Assembly (NCBI GenBank): GCA_030123605.1
Contig: CP126123.1
Span: forward strand, 4,245,237 to 4,309,236
Length of the DNA stretch: 64,000 nucleotides
Origin: Nitrospira sp.
GTDB lineage: Bacteria > Nitrospirota > Nitrospiria > Nitrospirales > Nitrospiraceae
Reading direction: 5' to 3'
This document shows, piece by piece, positions 34,414 to 43,738 of this stretch; positions within the stretch are counted from its first letter, which is position 1, and every line of letters begins with the position of its first letter. The notes below the pieces were generated by a model. It worked only from the letters and a program-made list of their open reading frames with translations, did no database searches and was not told the DNA's origin. The position numbers were made by a program, and so were the translations under genes.

Positions 34414-35768
34414 TGTGGTATCTGCTGTACAACTGCCTCCTGCTCCTTGCCTCTCCGATCATTCTGTTCCTGTTGTTGGCCAAGCGACGCTGCCGTCGCG
34501 GGTTGCCGCAACGCTTGGGACTGACGGCGGAGACATCTCCTGCCGGGCCGGGCCGCGATTCGGCCTTCGTCATGTGGATCCATGCGGTGTCGCTGGGTGA
34601 AGTCGTCGCAGTCGCGCCGCTCGTGCGTGATCTCCACCGGCGTTATCCCGAGGCGAGGTTGGTCGTCTCGACCGTAACCGAAACAGGGCGTGAAGCGGTG
34701 GAACAGCGATTGGAGGGCGTTGCCGAGCATCGTTACGCGCCGCTGGACTTTCTCTGGGTCGTCAACCGGGTCATCGATCGGCTCAGGCCCAGGATCTACA
34801 TCTTTGTCGAAACGGAACTCTGGCCGAATCTCTTGCGGAGCCTGCGGAGGCGGAACATCCCCTCGATCCTCGTCAACGGACGGCTGTCCACTCGTTCGTT
34901 CGAGCGGCAGCGTCTGCCGGTGGTCCGGGACTTTTACCGGACCATGTTGAACATGATCGGCTGTTGCCTCATGCAATCAGAACGGGACGTGCAACGCATG
35001 GTCGAGTTGGGAGCTGAGCCGTCGCTGGTCCGTTGCACCGGCAATATCAAATTCGATCAGCCCGTGCCGCAGACGAGTGCCGGCGGCGCTTCCCTCTCGA
35101 AAACATCGCTGGGGCTGACCGAGAACGAACGACTGTTGGTGGCCGGAAGCACGCACCCAGGAGAGGAAGAGGCGATCGTTGCCGCCTATCAAACACTGAG
35201 TCAGGAGTTCCCCGATCTCCTGTTGATCCTGGCACCGCGCCACATCGAGCGGGCGGGGCAGGTCGAGCAGATGGTGCGGGCCAGGGGGCTTGCGGTCTTC
35301 CGTCGCAGCACGGGCGGCAAGGAACCGATGGCGGGGACCGGACCGCGCGTGCTTATTCTGGATACGCGAGGCGAATTGGCCCTGCTCTATCGCGAAGCCG
35401 TGGCGGCCTTTGTCGGAGGGACATTGGTGCCGGTGGGAGGCCACAACCTCTTGGAGCCGGCGGTCTGGGGGAAACCGGTCCTCTTCGGTCCCCATACAGA
35501 CCATTGCGCCGAAGTGGCGGCACTCTTATCGGATGCCAAGGGAGGACAGGTCGTGCAGGACGAACAGGACCTCGCACAGGTCCTCCGCAGCCTCCTGCGC
35601 GATCCGGTCGCCATACGGCGGATGGGAGAGGCGGCGCAACAGGTGGTCGCGGACAACCAAGGCGCGCTCCGGCGGACCGCCGACATCATTGCTACGTTCC
35701 TGCCTGGGCGAGGGGCTCAGCCGGCGATCGAGGCGGAACGGACGCAAGCGTGGTCGAGTCGGCCATGA
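34413..35768 (+). CDS. waaA: 3-deoxy-D-manno-octulosonic acid transferase (Kdo transferase)
   Basis: Attaches Kdo to lipid IVA at the inner face of the inner membrane; 451 residues, GT30. An N-terminal hydrophobic anchor (LLYNCLLLLASPIILFLLLA) is followed by WIHAVSLGEVVAVAPLV, which contains the catalytic Glu. VVSTVTETGREAVE, YAPLDF, FVETELWPNLLRSL, VAGSTHPGEEEAI, LILAPRH and VGGTLVPVGGHNLLEPAVWGKPVLFGPH follow in family order. Its start shares bases with the stop of the restored acyltransferase frame. Its stop overlaps the lpxK ATG. The tail beyond residue 430 is not conserved. Whether it adds one Kdo or more cannot be told from sequence. Confidence 0.95.
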   Translation: MWYLLYNCLLLLASPIILFLLLAKRRCRRGLPQRLGLTAETSPAGPGRDSAFVMWIHAVSLGEVVAVAPLVRDLHRRYPEARLVVSTVTETGREAVEQRLEGVAEHRYAPLDFLWVVNRVIDRLRPRIYIFVETELWPNLLRSLRRRNIPSILVNGRLSTRSFERQRLPVVRDFYRTMLNMIGCCLMQSERDVQRMVELGAEPSLVRCTGNIKFDQPVPQTSAGGASLSKTSLGLTENERLLVAGSTHPGEEEAIVAAYQTLSQEFPDLLLILAPRHIERAGQVEQMVRARGLAVFRRSTGGKEPMAGTGPRVLILDTRGELALLYREAVAAFVGGTLVPVGGHNLLEPAVWGKPVLFGPHTDHCAEVAALLSDAKGGQVVQDEQDLAQVLRSLLRDPVAIRRMGEAAQQVVADNQGALRRTADIIATFLPGRGAQPAIEAERTQAWSSRP

Positions 35769-36850
35769 CGGTGGGGACTCTCTCGGTGCGGCTGCAGTCC
35801 TGGTTACGGTGGGTCGGCTATCCTTATGAACTTGCGGCTCGCATCAGGGGCTGGTGTTACGGACAGGGCTGGTTCCGGACCCAACGGTTGCCTCTCCCCG
35901 TGATCAGCGTGGGCAACCTTACGGTGGGGGGGACGGGTAAGACTCCCGTCGTGATGTATTTGGTCGAACGGCTGGCAGCCCAGGGTCTACGCGTCGCGGT
36001 GTTGAGCCGCGGCTATCGACGTCGCAGCAACGCTCCTCAGTTGCTGGTGTCGGATGGGCGGCAAGTCCTGGTGGGGCCGGAGGAGGCCGGCGATGAACCC
36101 TATCTGATTGCGCGCCGCTGTCCCCGAGCCGTGGTGGCGGTCGGCGCAGATCGGTACGAACTCGGCCGGTGGGTCCTGGACCGAACGCCGGTGGATTGTT
36201 TTCTGTTGGATGACGGATTTCAACATTTGCAGCTTCACCGCGACGTGAATCTGCTGCTGCTGGACGCCACGGACCTCGCCGGCCTTCAGGCAGCGTTGCC
36301 GATCGGGCGCTTGAGGGAGCCGCTCTCGGCGGTGGAACGGGCCGAAGCAGTCTTGATCACCAGGGCGGACAATGGGCAGGCAGCGGAACCGGTGCGGCGT
36401 CTCCTATCCCAGGCCTGCGGTTCGCTTCCGCCGCCGATTCTTGTGGGGTTTCCAGCGGAGGAATTTCGGCGCGTCGGCGGAGATGAGCGGCGGCCGCTGG
36501 ACGCGTTTCATGGTCGTTCGGCTGTACTCTTCAGCGGGATCGGCAATGCGCAGTCTTTTCATGTTTTGGTGGCGGGGTTGGGCGTGAGGGTGACGGAGGC
36601 GCTGGTGTTTCCCGACCATGTACACTATACCGAGGCCATGGTCGAGACCATTCGAGCCAAGGTCAACCGATGTGGGGCGGACCTGTTGGTGACGACCGAA
36701 AAGGATGCCGACAAGGTGGCGCCGTTTCTGAACTCCAATGATTTTTGCTGGGCCGTCCGGCTCCGGACGGAGATCCTGACCGAGCAGGATCAACTGGAGC
36801 GGCTATTGCGGCTTGCTGTGCCGTCGTTTCCGAAGGAAGAGCATGCGTAA
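35765..36850 (+). CDS. lpxK: Tetraacyldisaccharide 4'-kinase LpxK
   Basis: Phosphorylates the 4' position of the lipid A disaccharide; 361 residues. The P-loop is in VISVGNLTVGGTGKTPVV (residues about 46-63), unusual for its position near the N-terminus but normal for LpxK. VAVLSRGYRR, VVAVGADRYELG, LLDDGFQHLQLHRDVNLLLLDA, LPIGRLREPLSAVERAEAVLITR and FPDHVHY complete the pattern. ATG 35765 overlaps the waaA TGA. The 3' end overlaps the next gene by 8 bp. A long open extension upstream of 35765 is in another frame of waaA and is ignored. Confidence 0.95.
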   Translation: MTVGTLSVRLQSWLRWVGYPYELAARIRGWCYGQGWFRTQRLPLPVISVGNLTVGGTGKTPVVMYLVERLAAQGLRVAVLSRGYRRRSNAPQLLVSDGRQVLVGPEEAGDEPYLIARRCPRAVVAVGADRYELGRWVLDRTPVDCFLLDDGFQHLQLHRDVNLLLLDATDLAGLQAALPIGRLREPLSAVERAEAVLITRADNGQAAEPVRRLLSQACGSLPPPILVGFPAEEFRRVGGDERRPLDAFHGRSAVLFSGIGNAQSFHVLVAGLGVRVTEALVFPDHVHYTEAMVETIRAKVNRCGADLLVTTEKDADKVAPFLNSNDFCWAVRLRTEILTEQDQLERLLRLAVPSFPKEEHA

Positions 36851-38525
36851 GGAAGGGATTCAGCGCATCGTCGTCCGCGGGCCGAACTGGCTGGGGGACG
36901 CGGTGATGTGCGAGCCTGCCTTGAGCCAGGTACGGATGATATTCCCGCTGGCCGACATCACGTTGCTGGTGAAGCCGGCGATCGCCGACCTGTTGGCGCA
37001 GCATCCGGCGGTGAATCGGACGTTGGTGTACGACGATCGAGGACGCCATGCCGGCCTGACGGGGAAATGGGCCCTGGCGGGTCTGTTGCGCCGCCATCGA
37101 TTCGACCTGGCCATTTTGTTTCAGAATGCGTTTGAAGCGGCCTTGATCAGTTTCCTTGCAGGCATCCCACGGCGCTTCGGTTATGCCACGGACGGCAGAG
37201 GTCTGTTGCTGACGGCCCCGGTCTCCGTACCATCCAGGAGCAGTCGGAAACATCAGGTCGAATATTATTGGGGGTTGTTGAAGTCTCTTGGAGTCCAGGG
37301 TGCTCCGCCCGCGCCACGTCTTTTTGTCACGCCGGAAGAATCTGTCGCGATCGGCAGGCGCTTGGCCGACGCAGGGATCGGTGCGTCTGATCTCGTCATC
37401 GGTCTGAATCCCGGTTCGACCTACGGCCAGGCCAAGCGCTGGTTGCCGGACCGCTATGCGGAAGTCGTCAATCGCGTCGCGCAAGAGGCGCGGGCTCAAG
37501 CGGGGGTCGGAGTCGGGGTGGTCATCCTGGGTGCCAAGGGCGAAGAAGTGTTGGGGCAGGCCATCGCCCGGCAGGTCAAGGCTCGCACGGTCGTCTGTTC
37601 CGGTCGGACGACGGTGCGGGAGTTGATGGCGCTGGTGAAACGTTGCCAGTTGTTTCTGACCAACGATACGGGGCCCATGCATGTGGCGGCGGCGTTCAAG
37701 GTTCCGCTGGTGGCCGTCTTCGGTCCGACCGACTGGCAGACGACATCGCCGTTCGGAGTCGGCGCCAAGCTGGTCCGGCAACCGGTCTCCTGCGCGCCCT
37801 GCCTGCTGCGGGAATGTCCGATCGACCATCGCTGCATGACCGGTGTGACGGTGGAACAGGTGTATGGTGCGGCGGCGCAGCACCTGCCGCTCATTGCTCC
37901 TCCGGTCGAAGCGGCCCGGTGCAATGTTGTGTCCGAGTCGCTCGCGGGGGTTACCGTATTTTTGGATCGTGACGGCACGTTGAATGAGGATACCGGTTAC
38001 GTCAAATCACCCGATGAAATGAAATTACTGCCGGGAGTGGGATCGGCTCTGGTCAGGCTCAAGCAGGCCGGCGCGCGTCTGGTCGTCGTGACGAATCAGT
38101 CCGGCGTGGGCAGGGGCTACTTTACCTCCACGGATCTCGAGGCCATCCATGCCAGGCTCCGGTCGTTGTTAGCGGGGGACGGCGTCGTGCTGGACGGGTT
38201 ATATGTGTGCCCGCACCACCCGGACGATCGATGCCATTGCCGCAAGCCCGCCCGGGCTATGGTCGATCGGGCCATCGCTGAATTGCAGGTGGACGTGAGC
38301 CGTTCCTACGTCATCGGGGACAGCGCCCGCGATGTCGAGTTGGCGAAACAGGTGGGCGCGCAGAGCCTGCTGGTCATGACCGGGCCATCGGGAACGGAGG
38401 CCCTGGCCGATCTGACGGCCCGTGGCCTTCCGCCGGACCATGTGGCGGAGGCCTTGCCCCAAGCGGTTGAATGGATCCTCGCCCATGCGCTGCGCGGGCG
38501 ACACAGCGCCGGCGCACGTCCCTGA
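36843..38525 (+). CDS. waaF-gmhB: Fusion of heptosyltransferase II (WaaF) and D,D-heptose bisphosphate phosphatase (GmhB)
   Basis: A 560-residue two-domain protein. Residues 1 to about 360 are a GT9 heptosyltransferase: RIVVRGPNWLGDAVMCEPAL, VIGLNPGSTYGQAKRW, FLTNDTGPMHVAAAFKVPLVAVFGPTDW and the Cys-containing SCAPCLLRECPIDHRCM. Residues about 375-545 are a HAD phosphatase: TVFLDRDGTLNEDTGYV (nucleophile Asp in DRDGT), VVVTNQSGVGRGYF, the zinc-loop-like CPHHPDDRCHCRKP and GDSARDVELAKQVG, all typical of GmhB. The first half transfers heptose to the LPS core, the second removes the 1- or 7-phosphate during ADP-heptose synthesis. The two halves are in one frame with no internal stop. The start overlaps the lpxK end by 8 bp. 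Confidence 0.92.
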   Translation: MRKEGIQRIVVRGPNWLGDAVMCEPALSQVRMIFPLADITLLVKPAIADLLAQHPAVNRTLVYDDRGRHAGLTGKWALAGLLRRHRFDLAILFQNAFEAALISFLAGIPRRFGYATDGRGLLLTAPVSVPSRSSRKHQVEYYWGLLKSLGVQGAPPAPRLFVTPEESVAIGRRLADAGIGASDLVIGLNPGSTYGQAKRWLPDRYAEVVNRVAQEARAQAGVGVGVVILGAKGEEVLGQAIARQVKARTVVCSGRTTVRELMALVKRCQLFLTNDTGPMHVAAAFKVPLVAVFGPTDWQTTSPFGVGAKLVRQPVSCAPCLLRECPIDHRCMTGVTVEQVYGAAAQHLPLIAPPVEAARCNVVSESLAGVTVFLDRDGTLNEDTGYVKSPDEMKLLPGVGSALVRLKQAGARLVVVTNQSGVGRGYFTSTDLEAIHARLRSLLAGDGVVLDGLYVCPHHPDDRCHCRKPARAMVDRAIAELQVDVSRSYVIGDSARDVELAKQVGAQSLLVMTGPSGTEALADLTARGLPPDHVAEALPQAVEWILAHALRGRHSAGARP

Positions 38526-38549
38526 TCGCGCATCGCCTCTGGTAGTCGA

Positions 38550-39593
38550 ATGACCGATTCCCTACGCAGACTCCTGCTCATCAAACCGAGTTCGCTCGGC
38601 GACATCGTACACGCGATGCCGACCTTGACCGCCTTGCGCGAGCGGTTTCCCCAAGCCGAGGTCGCCTGGTTGGTGAAGCGGCAATGGGCGCCGTTGGTAG
38701 AGATCATCCGCGGCGTCGATCGGGTCTGCGCGGTGGAGCAGGGGGTGAGGGGCTGGTTGAGACAGGTGCCTGCACTACGTGCGGCCCGCTTCGATCTCGT
38801 CGTCGATCTGCAAGGGCTCTTCAGGAGCGGCGCCATGGCTTGGTTGACCGGCTGCGGCAGGCGGATCGGATTTGCCAATGCTCGTGAGGGGGGGCCGCTC
38901 TTTTATACAGACAGGGTCGCGGTGCCCACGACCTCGATGCATGCGGTCGATCGATACCTGTTGGTGGCGGAGGCGCTCGGTGCGGAGCGTCCGGCTGAGC
39001 CGCGTTTCGAATTCGTCGATCGTCCGGAAGATCGACAGGGCCTGGAGAGCCTGCTTGCCGGAGCCGGCGTGACACCTGCCTCGCCCTGGATCGCCATGAA
39101 CGTATCCGCCCGCTGGGAGACCAAGCGCTGGCCTCCGCGACATTTTGCCGAAGCGGCGGACCGGTTGTCTCAGACGAGGGCATTGCCGATCCTGTTCATC
39201 GGAGGGCCGGCCGAACGGCCTGACTCGCAGGCGGTGATCTCGCTTATGCGGAGGAAAGCGGTTGATCTCACGGGACGGACCCCTGTACGCTTGTTGCCCG
39301 GCCTGTTGCGGCGGGCTGCCGTGCTGGTGACGAACGATTCCGGGCCGATGCACATCGCTGCGGCGGTGGGGACTCCGGTGGTGGCCTTGTTCGGGCCGAC
39401 CGACCCGCTCAGGACGGGACCCTACGGTCAGGGGCATCTTGTCCTGTCGCACACGGTGGACTGTAGCCCCTGTTTCCAACGGCGCTGTTCCCGCGCCGTC
39501 ACCCTGGAATGTTTGACCGGAGTACGGCCGGAGCAGGTCGTTCACGCCGTCGAACGACAACTTGACCGATCACCGAGGCCACGAACGTCGTGA
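38550..39593 (+). CDS. waaC: Heptosyltransferase I type glycosyltransferase (GT9)
   Basis: 347 residues of the ADP-heptose:LPS heptosyltransferase family. The N-terminus RLLLIKPSSLGDIVHAMPTLTALR is the WaaC type, with the conserved SSLGD nucleotide-sugar loop. DLVVDLQGLFRSG, IAMNVSARWETKRWP, LVTNDSGPMHIAAAVGTPVVALFGPTDPLRTGPYG and the Cys pair near SPCFQRRC follow. WaaC adds the first heptose to Kdo. Assignment to WaaC rather than another GT9 enzyme rests on the KPSSLGDIVHA motif and its place next to waaF. Its stop overlaps the following GT4 start by 4 bp. Confidence 0.88.
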   Translation: MTDSLRRLLLIKPSSLGDIVHAMPTLTALRERFPQAEVAWLVKRQWAPLVEIIRGVDRVCAVEQGVRGWLRQVPALRAARFDLVVDLQGLFRSGAMAWLTGCGRRIGFANAREGGPLFYTDRVAVPTTSMHAVDRYLLVAEALGAERPAEPRFEFVDRPEDRQGLESLLAGAGVTPASPWIAMNVSARWETKRWPPRHFAEAADRLSQTRALPILFIGGPAERPDSQAVISLMRRKAVDLTGRTPVRLLPGLLRRAAVLVTNDSGPMHIAAAVGTPVVALFGPTDPLRTGPYGQGHLVLSHTVDCSPCFQRRCSRAVTLECLTGVRPEQVVHAVERQLDRSPRPRTS

Positions 39594-40693
39594 ACATTGT
39601 GATTGCGGAATCCAGCAGGGCGGTCGGCGGGCAGGAACTGGCCGTGCTGCTGCATGCCGAACGATTGGTGACACGAGGCCATCGCCTGCTGCTGGTCTTG
39701 GAGCCGGACAGTCCCATCATGGCGATGGCCAGGGAACGTGGCTTGCCGGTCGAACCCTTCGTGATGCAGCAGTGGCGTCTGCCCGTCTCACTCCTCGCCT
39801 TTCGACGATTGCTGAAACGGGAACGCCCGGAGGTCGTCCATGTAAACAGCTCGCGCGACAGTTGGATCGCGGCGCTGTCGGCGCGTCTGGTCGATCCGCG
39901 TCCGAAGGTCGTCCGCACGCGCCACATTTCCGCACCCCTCACCGACAACGCGGCGACGCATCTGTTGTACCGGCGCCTCTTCGACATGGTCATCGTGACC
40001 GGAGGGGAGCGGAACCGGCAGGACCTCATCCGGCGGGACGGATTGGCGCCGGACCGTGTGGCGGCCTTTCCCATCGGGCTGGATGTGGAATACTTTTCTC
40101 CCGCCAAGCCCCGACACGATATCAGGGCCGAACTCGGGATTCCTCCCGGCCACACACTCGTCGGGCTCATTTCCTATCTGCGGGACTACAAGGGGCATCG
40201 TTATTTCGTCGAGGCGGCGGCCAAGATCCTGAAGCAGCGGCAGGGCGTGGCCTTCCTCATCGTGGGAGAAGGGCCGGAGGAGCAGAACATCCGTGCTCAG
40301 GTCGAACGCCTTGGATTGACGACCGAGGTCCGTATGTTGGGGTTTCGCGACGACCTGCTGGATGTGTTCCGGTCGCTGGATCTCTTCGTGATACCCACGG
40401 TCGAAGGCGACACGATTCCACAGGTGTTGATGCAAGCGTTGGCGATCGGGCTGCCGGTCGTCTCCACGACCATCGGATCGATTCCCGATGTCGTGGCGGA
40501 CGGCGAGTCGGGATTCATCGTGCCGCCTCGTGACATCGATGCCTTGGCCGACCGGATTTGTCGCCTCCTGGGCGATCCCGAGCTTCGCGCGGCGATGGGC
40601 AGGCGCGGCCGTCAAACGGTCGAACGGTCCTATTCGCTCGACCGGATGGTGGATGAGTTGGAGCGCGTCTATCGACGGGTGGCGGCGTCATGA
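39590..40693 (+). CDS. Glycosyltransferase family 4, TIPQVLMQA subtype
   Basis: 367 residues of GT-B fold. The N-terminal half (NIVIAESSRAVGGQELAVLLHAERL) binds the acceptor; the C-terminal half has LVGLISYLRDYKGHRYFVEAA, FLIVGEGPEEQNI and the donor-site region PTVEGDTIPQVLMQALAIGLPVVST. In most GT4 enzymes the pattern is E-x7-E; here the second Glu position reads Gln (MQALA), with a slightly longer spacing. Enzymes of this appearance occur in LPS core clusters, but donor and acceptor cannot be read from the sequence. The gene overlaps both neighbours by 4 bp, so it belongs to the core operon. Confidence 0.85.
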   Translation: MNIVIAESSRAVGGQELAVLLHAERLVTRGHRLLLVLEPDSPIMAMARERGLPVEPFVMQQWRLPVSLLAFRRLLKRERPEVVHVNSSRDSWIAALSARLVDPRPKVVRTRHISAPLTDNAATHLLYRRLFDMVIVTGGERNRQDLIRRDGLAPDRVAAFPIGLDVEYFSPAKPRHDIRAELGIPPGHTLVGLISYLRDYKGHRYFVEAAAKILKQRQGVAFLIVGEGPEEQNIRAQVERLGLTTEVRMLGFRDDLLDVFRSLDLFVIPTVEGDTIPQVLMQALAIGLPVVSTTIGSIPDVVADGESGFIVPPRDIDALADRICRLLGDPELRAAMGRRGRQTVERSYSLDRMVDELERVYRRVAAS

Positions 40694-42832
40694 TGGCGAG
40701 GTGGACCGAAGTGCGGTCGTCGATCCGCAAGAGCGTGCTCTTTTGGTGGATCCTGTTCGTCGTGATGCAGACGGCGGAACGGGTGTTCCTGCTCCGTGAC
40801 GCGATCGCCCAGGAAACGCCGACCTTCTCCCTGCTACTGAAGACCCTCGCCGTCGGGGTGCGCGGAGATTTCATCACCGCGACGTTCGCGTTGTTGTTGG
40901 GGTTGGCAGGTGCGGGGGCATGGGCGTTGCTGATCAATGGATGGTCGCGGTGGCGGCGTGCCGTTCGGCCCTTTGCCCTGTCGTTCACGCGGGCGTTGCA
41001 CGTCGGTTGTTCCCTCTCCGGGCTGGTGCTGTTCCTGCTCTTGTGCGTGGACATGGGGTACTACGGCTTCAACCGGCAACATATGGACTTCGTATTTCTG
41101 GAGTACCTCGGCGATCTCGTTTCGCCTGCGGCGACGCCGGAGGAGACCAACGTGCAGGCCGTCAAGCAAACCGGCGCGGAGTTGGAGGCCGGTGGAAAGT
41201 GGGCCACGCGCGTGGCGCTCTTTCTGGCCGTTCAGGCGATAGGGATCGGTCTGTGGTGGTGGACGTTCTCTGCGGCCGTCGTTCCGGCGCTCTCACGCTG
41301 GCGGCTCGGTTCCGGCTTTCAGGCGAACGCCCTCTTGTGTCTTTGTTTGGTCGGCGGTGGAGCCGGATTCCATCCTTCGGGGCCCTACGGCATCAGGATC
41401 GCGCATATCGGGAGCACGGTGTATTACACGCTGGCCCAGAATCCGATCCTGTTCGCGAGTGAGGCATTACGAGTGGCCTGGGTGTCGCGTGGGTCGATGG
41501 AACGGCGGGCCGGCGCCGAAGCCATGCCATACGAAGAGGCTGTCCGCACTGCACAACGCCTGCTGGGACCGGATGAGTTGTTTGCCGACCAACGGTATCC
41601 CCTGGTTCGTTCCATCACGGTTGCTCCGGACAGCATCCGGCTCTCCAAGCCGGCCAATGTCATGATCATATTCCTGGAAGGGTTGGACCGCCGGTATCTC
41701 GGACAGGGCTATGGTGAGGTCCGGGGCACGCCGTTTCTGGATCGTCTGAAGGACGACAGCGTCTTTTTTGAAAACTTTTTCTCCAACGGCGTGCAGACAT
41801 CCAGGGGCCTCTTTGCCACCCTCTGCAGCACCTACCCGCGGCATGGGGCCTCCGCGATGAAGACCCGGTATGCCCATGACTATCTCTGCCTGCCGTCCCT
41901 CTTGCAACGTCGAGGCTACAGCACGGACATGGTGATCGGACAGCACCGAGACCTGAATCGGCTCCAAACATTCTTGTCGCGAAACGGCCTGCAACAATTG
42001 TTGGATGAGAGCGACTTTCCGCCTGATGCGGAGCGGGCGGGGCTGGGTATCGTGGACGGCGCGCTCTTCGATCTCTGTTATGAGCGGATCAAGCGGCGCC
42101 AGGCGGAGGGTAGACCGTTCTTTCTCGCGACCCTCACCTTGACGACGCACCACCCCTTTACGGTTCCGGCACGCCATCCCGAGGTCCGTACGCTTCAACA
42201 GCAGGTGCAAGACCAGTATGTGGCGGCGTTACGGTATACGGATCTCGAATTGGAACGGGTGTTCACCAAGTTGGTTCGTGAGGGGCTTCTGCGCAATACG
42301 GTCGTCGTGGTCTTGGGCGACCATGGACGGCATGAACCGATCGGGAGCACCGATGTGGAGCGGAAGGCCGGACACTTCGCCTCACCGCTGCTGATCTGGA
42401 TGGACGAGTCATTGCGCGCGCCGGCCACCTACCGGCCCAGGACGGTCTCGACGGTCGCCAGCCAGGTCGACATCGCGCCGACCCTGCTGGCCTTGAACGG
42501 GCTCTTGCCGGCTGTGGCGCCTTTCGCGGGACGCGACCTCACCTGCACGCTTGTGCATGATTGCCTGCCCGACCATGTAGCCTATCTCACGAGTGTCTAT
42601 GACAATCTGGTCGGGTTGGCCGGTCGCGAAGGGCTGCTCTTGTATTCGTTTCTGACGGAGACGTTTCAAGAGGCCGGTCTGGACTTCGCACCCCTGCCGG
42701 ACCACCAGGAGGGCGAACGCAGACTCGCCGCCCTCCCGCTATCGGGAGTTGATGGCGTTATATGAAGTGTCGAATACGGCGCTCGACTCCAATCGCCTCT
42801 GGTCCTGGCGGGAGTTCGGGGCACGGTTGTGA
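40690..42832 (+). CDS. LtaS-type sulfatase-fold membrane transferase, frame-disrupted near the 3' end
   Basis: An inner-membrane protein with about five transmembrane helices in the first 240 residues and a periplasmic alkaline-phosphatase/sulfatase domain. NVMIIFLEGLDRRYLGQGYG carries a metal site, QTSRGLFATLCS the likely Thr nucleophile, and VVVLGDHGRHEP the second metal site. Relatives transfer phosphoglycerol or phosphoethanolamine to glycans. As read, the frame ends at 42765 after 691 residues with the unrelated tail PLSGVDGVI. In the +1 frame the sequence continues RYRELMALYEVSNTALDSN and RLWSWREFGARL to TGA 42830-42832, giving about 713 residues. That TGA overlaps the next ATG (TGATG). 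The extra base lies in CCCTCCC at about 42731-42737. The start overlaps the preceding gene. Confidence 0.8.
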
Positions 42833-43707
42833 TGGGGTCGATGCTGTTCGGCCCCATGAAGGTCGCAGGGGCCGTCGAAGCCGTTCGAGAAGGAACTGTC
42901 GCTGTGAGTCATGTACCGGTTTCGGCCGTGGTCATCGCTTACAATGATGAGCCCAATATGAGGGCCTGCCTGGAGTCCGTGACCTGGGCGGATGAACTCA
43001 TCGTGGTCGATTCTCACAGCACCGACGCCACCGAGCGGATCAGCCGCGAGTTCACCGATAAGGTGTACCAGCACGAGTTCCATGGGTTCGGGCGTTTGCG
43101 GAACGAGGCCATCGCGCATGCCAAACACGATTGGGTGTTCAGCCTGGATACGGATGAGCGGGCGACGCCGGAGTTGCGGGACGAAATCAGACTGGTGCTG
43201 GATGCCGGTCCGGAGGCGGATGCCTACTTCGTGCCCCGCAAAAATTATTTTCTCGGACGATGGATCAAACATTGCGGCTGGTATCCGGACTACCGACAGC
43301 CGCAGTTGTTCCGCAAGAGCCGCCTGCGCTATCGGGACGAACTGGTCCATGAGAGCTTCGACCTGGACGGAACGATCGGCTATCTGACCGCCGCCGCCCT
43401 GCAATTTCCGTTTCGCGACATCGACCATTACTTGGCGAAGCAGGAACGGTATTCCGACCTGATGGCGCGGCGGATGGTCGAGCAGGGGCGGGCCTTTTCA
43501 TGGCACCAATTGCTGTCGCATCCCTGCTTCACGTTCCTGAAGATGTATATCGGGCGCAAGGGTTGTCTGGACGGGGTGCCGGGCCTCATTCTGTCCGGGC
43601 TCTATGCCTATTACACGTTCATCAAGTACGCGCGGTTTTGGGAACTGCAGGGCGAGGCGGCGTTGCACGGGAGTCCGGTCGCGCCGGTGAAACAGGGCCA
43701 TCGCTGA
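42832..43707 (+). CDS. Glycosyltransferase family 2, WaaE/KdtX type
   Basis: A core-type GT2 enzyme of about 265-291 residues. The domain begins VSAVVIAYNDEPNMRACLESVTWADELIVVDSHSTDAT and has HDWVFSLDTDERATPEL (DxD region), YPDYRQPQLFRKS and a C-terminal amphipathic stretch FIKYARFWELQGE. Such proteins add glucose or a related sugar to the inner core. ATG 42832 couples to the restored stop of the preceding gene; GTG 42904, with AAGGA eight bases upstream, begins right at the conserved fold and may be the true start. It is a tandem paralogue of the next gene. Confidence 0.85.
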   Translation: MGSMLFGPMKVAGAVEAVREGTVAVSHVPVSAVVIAYNDEPNMRACLESVTWADELIVVDSHSTDATERISREFTDKVYQHEFHGFGRLRNEAIAHAKHDWVFSLDTDERATPELRDEIRLVLDAGPEADAYFVPRKNYFLGRWIKHCGWYPDYRQPQLFRKSRLRYRDELVHESFDLDGTIGYLTAAALQFPFRDIDHYLAKQERYSDLMARRMVEQGRAFSWHQLLSHPCFTFLKMYIGRKGCLDGVPGLILSGLYAYYTFIKYARFWELQGEAALHGSPVAPVKQGHR

Positions 43708-43738
43708 ACGCCGATGTGATGGGTATGGGAGACGGTCG

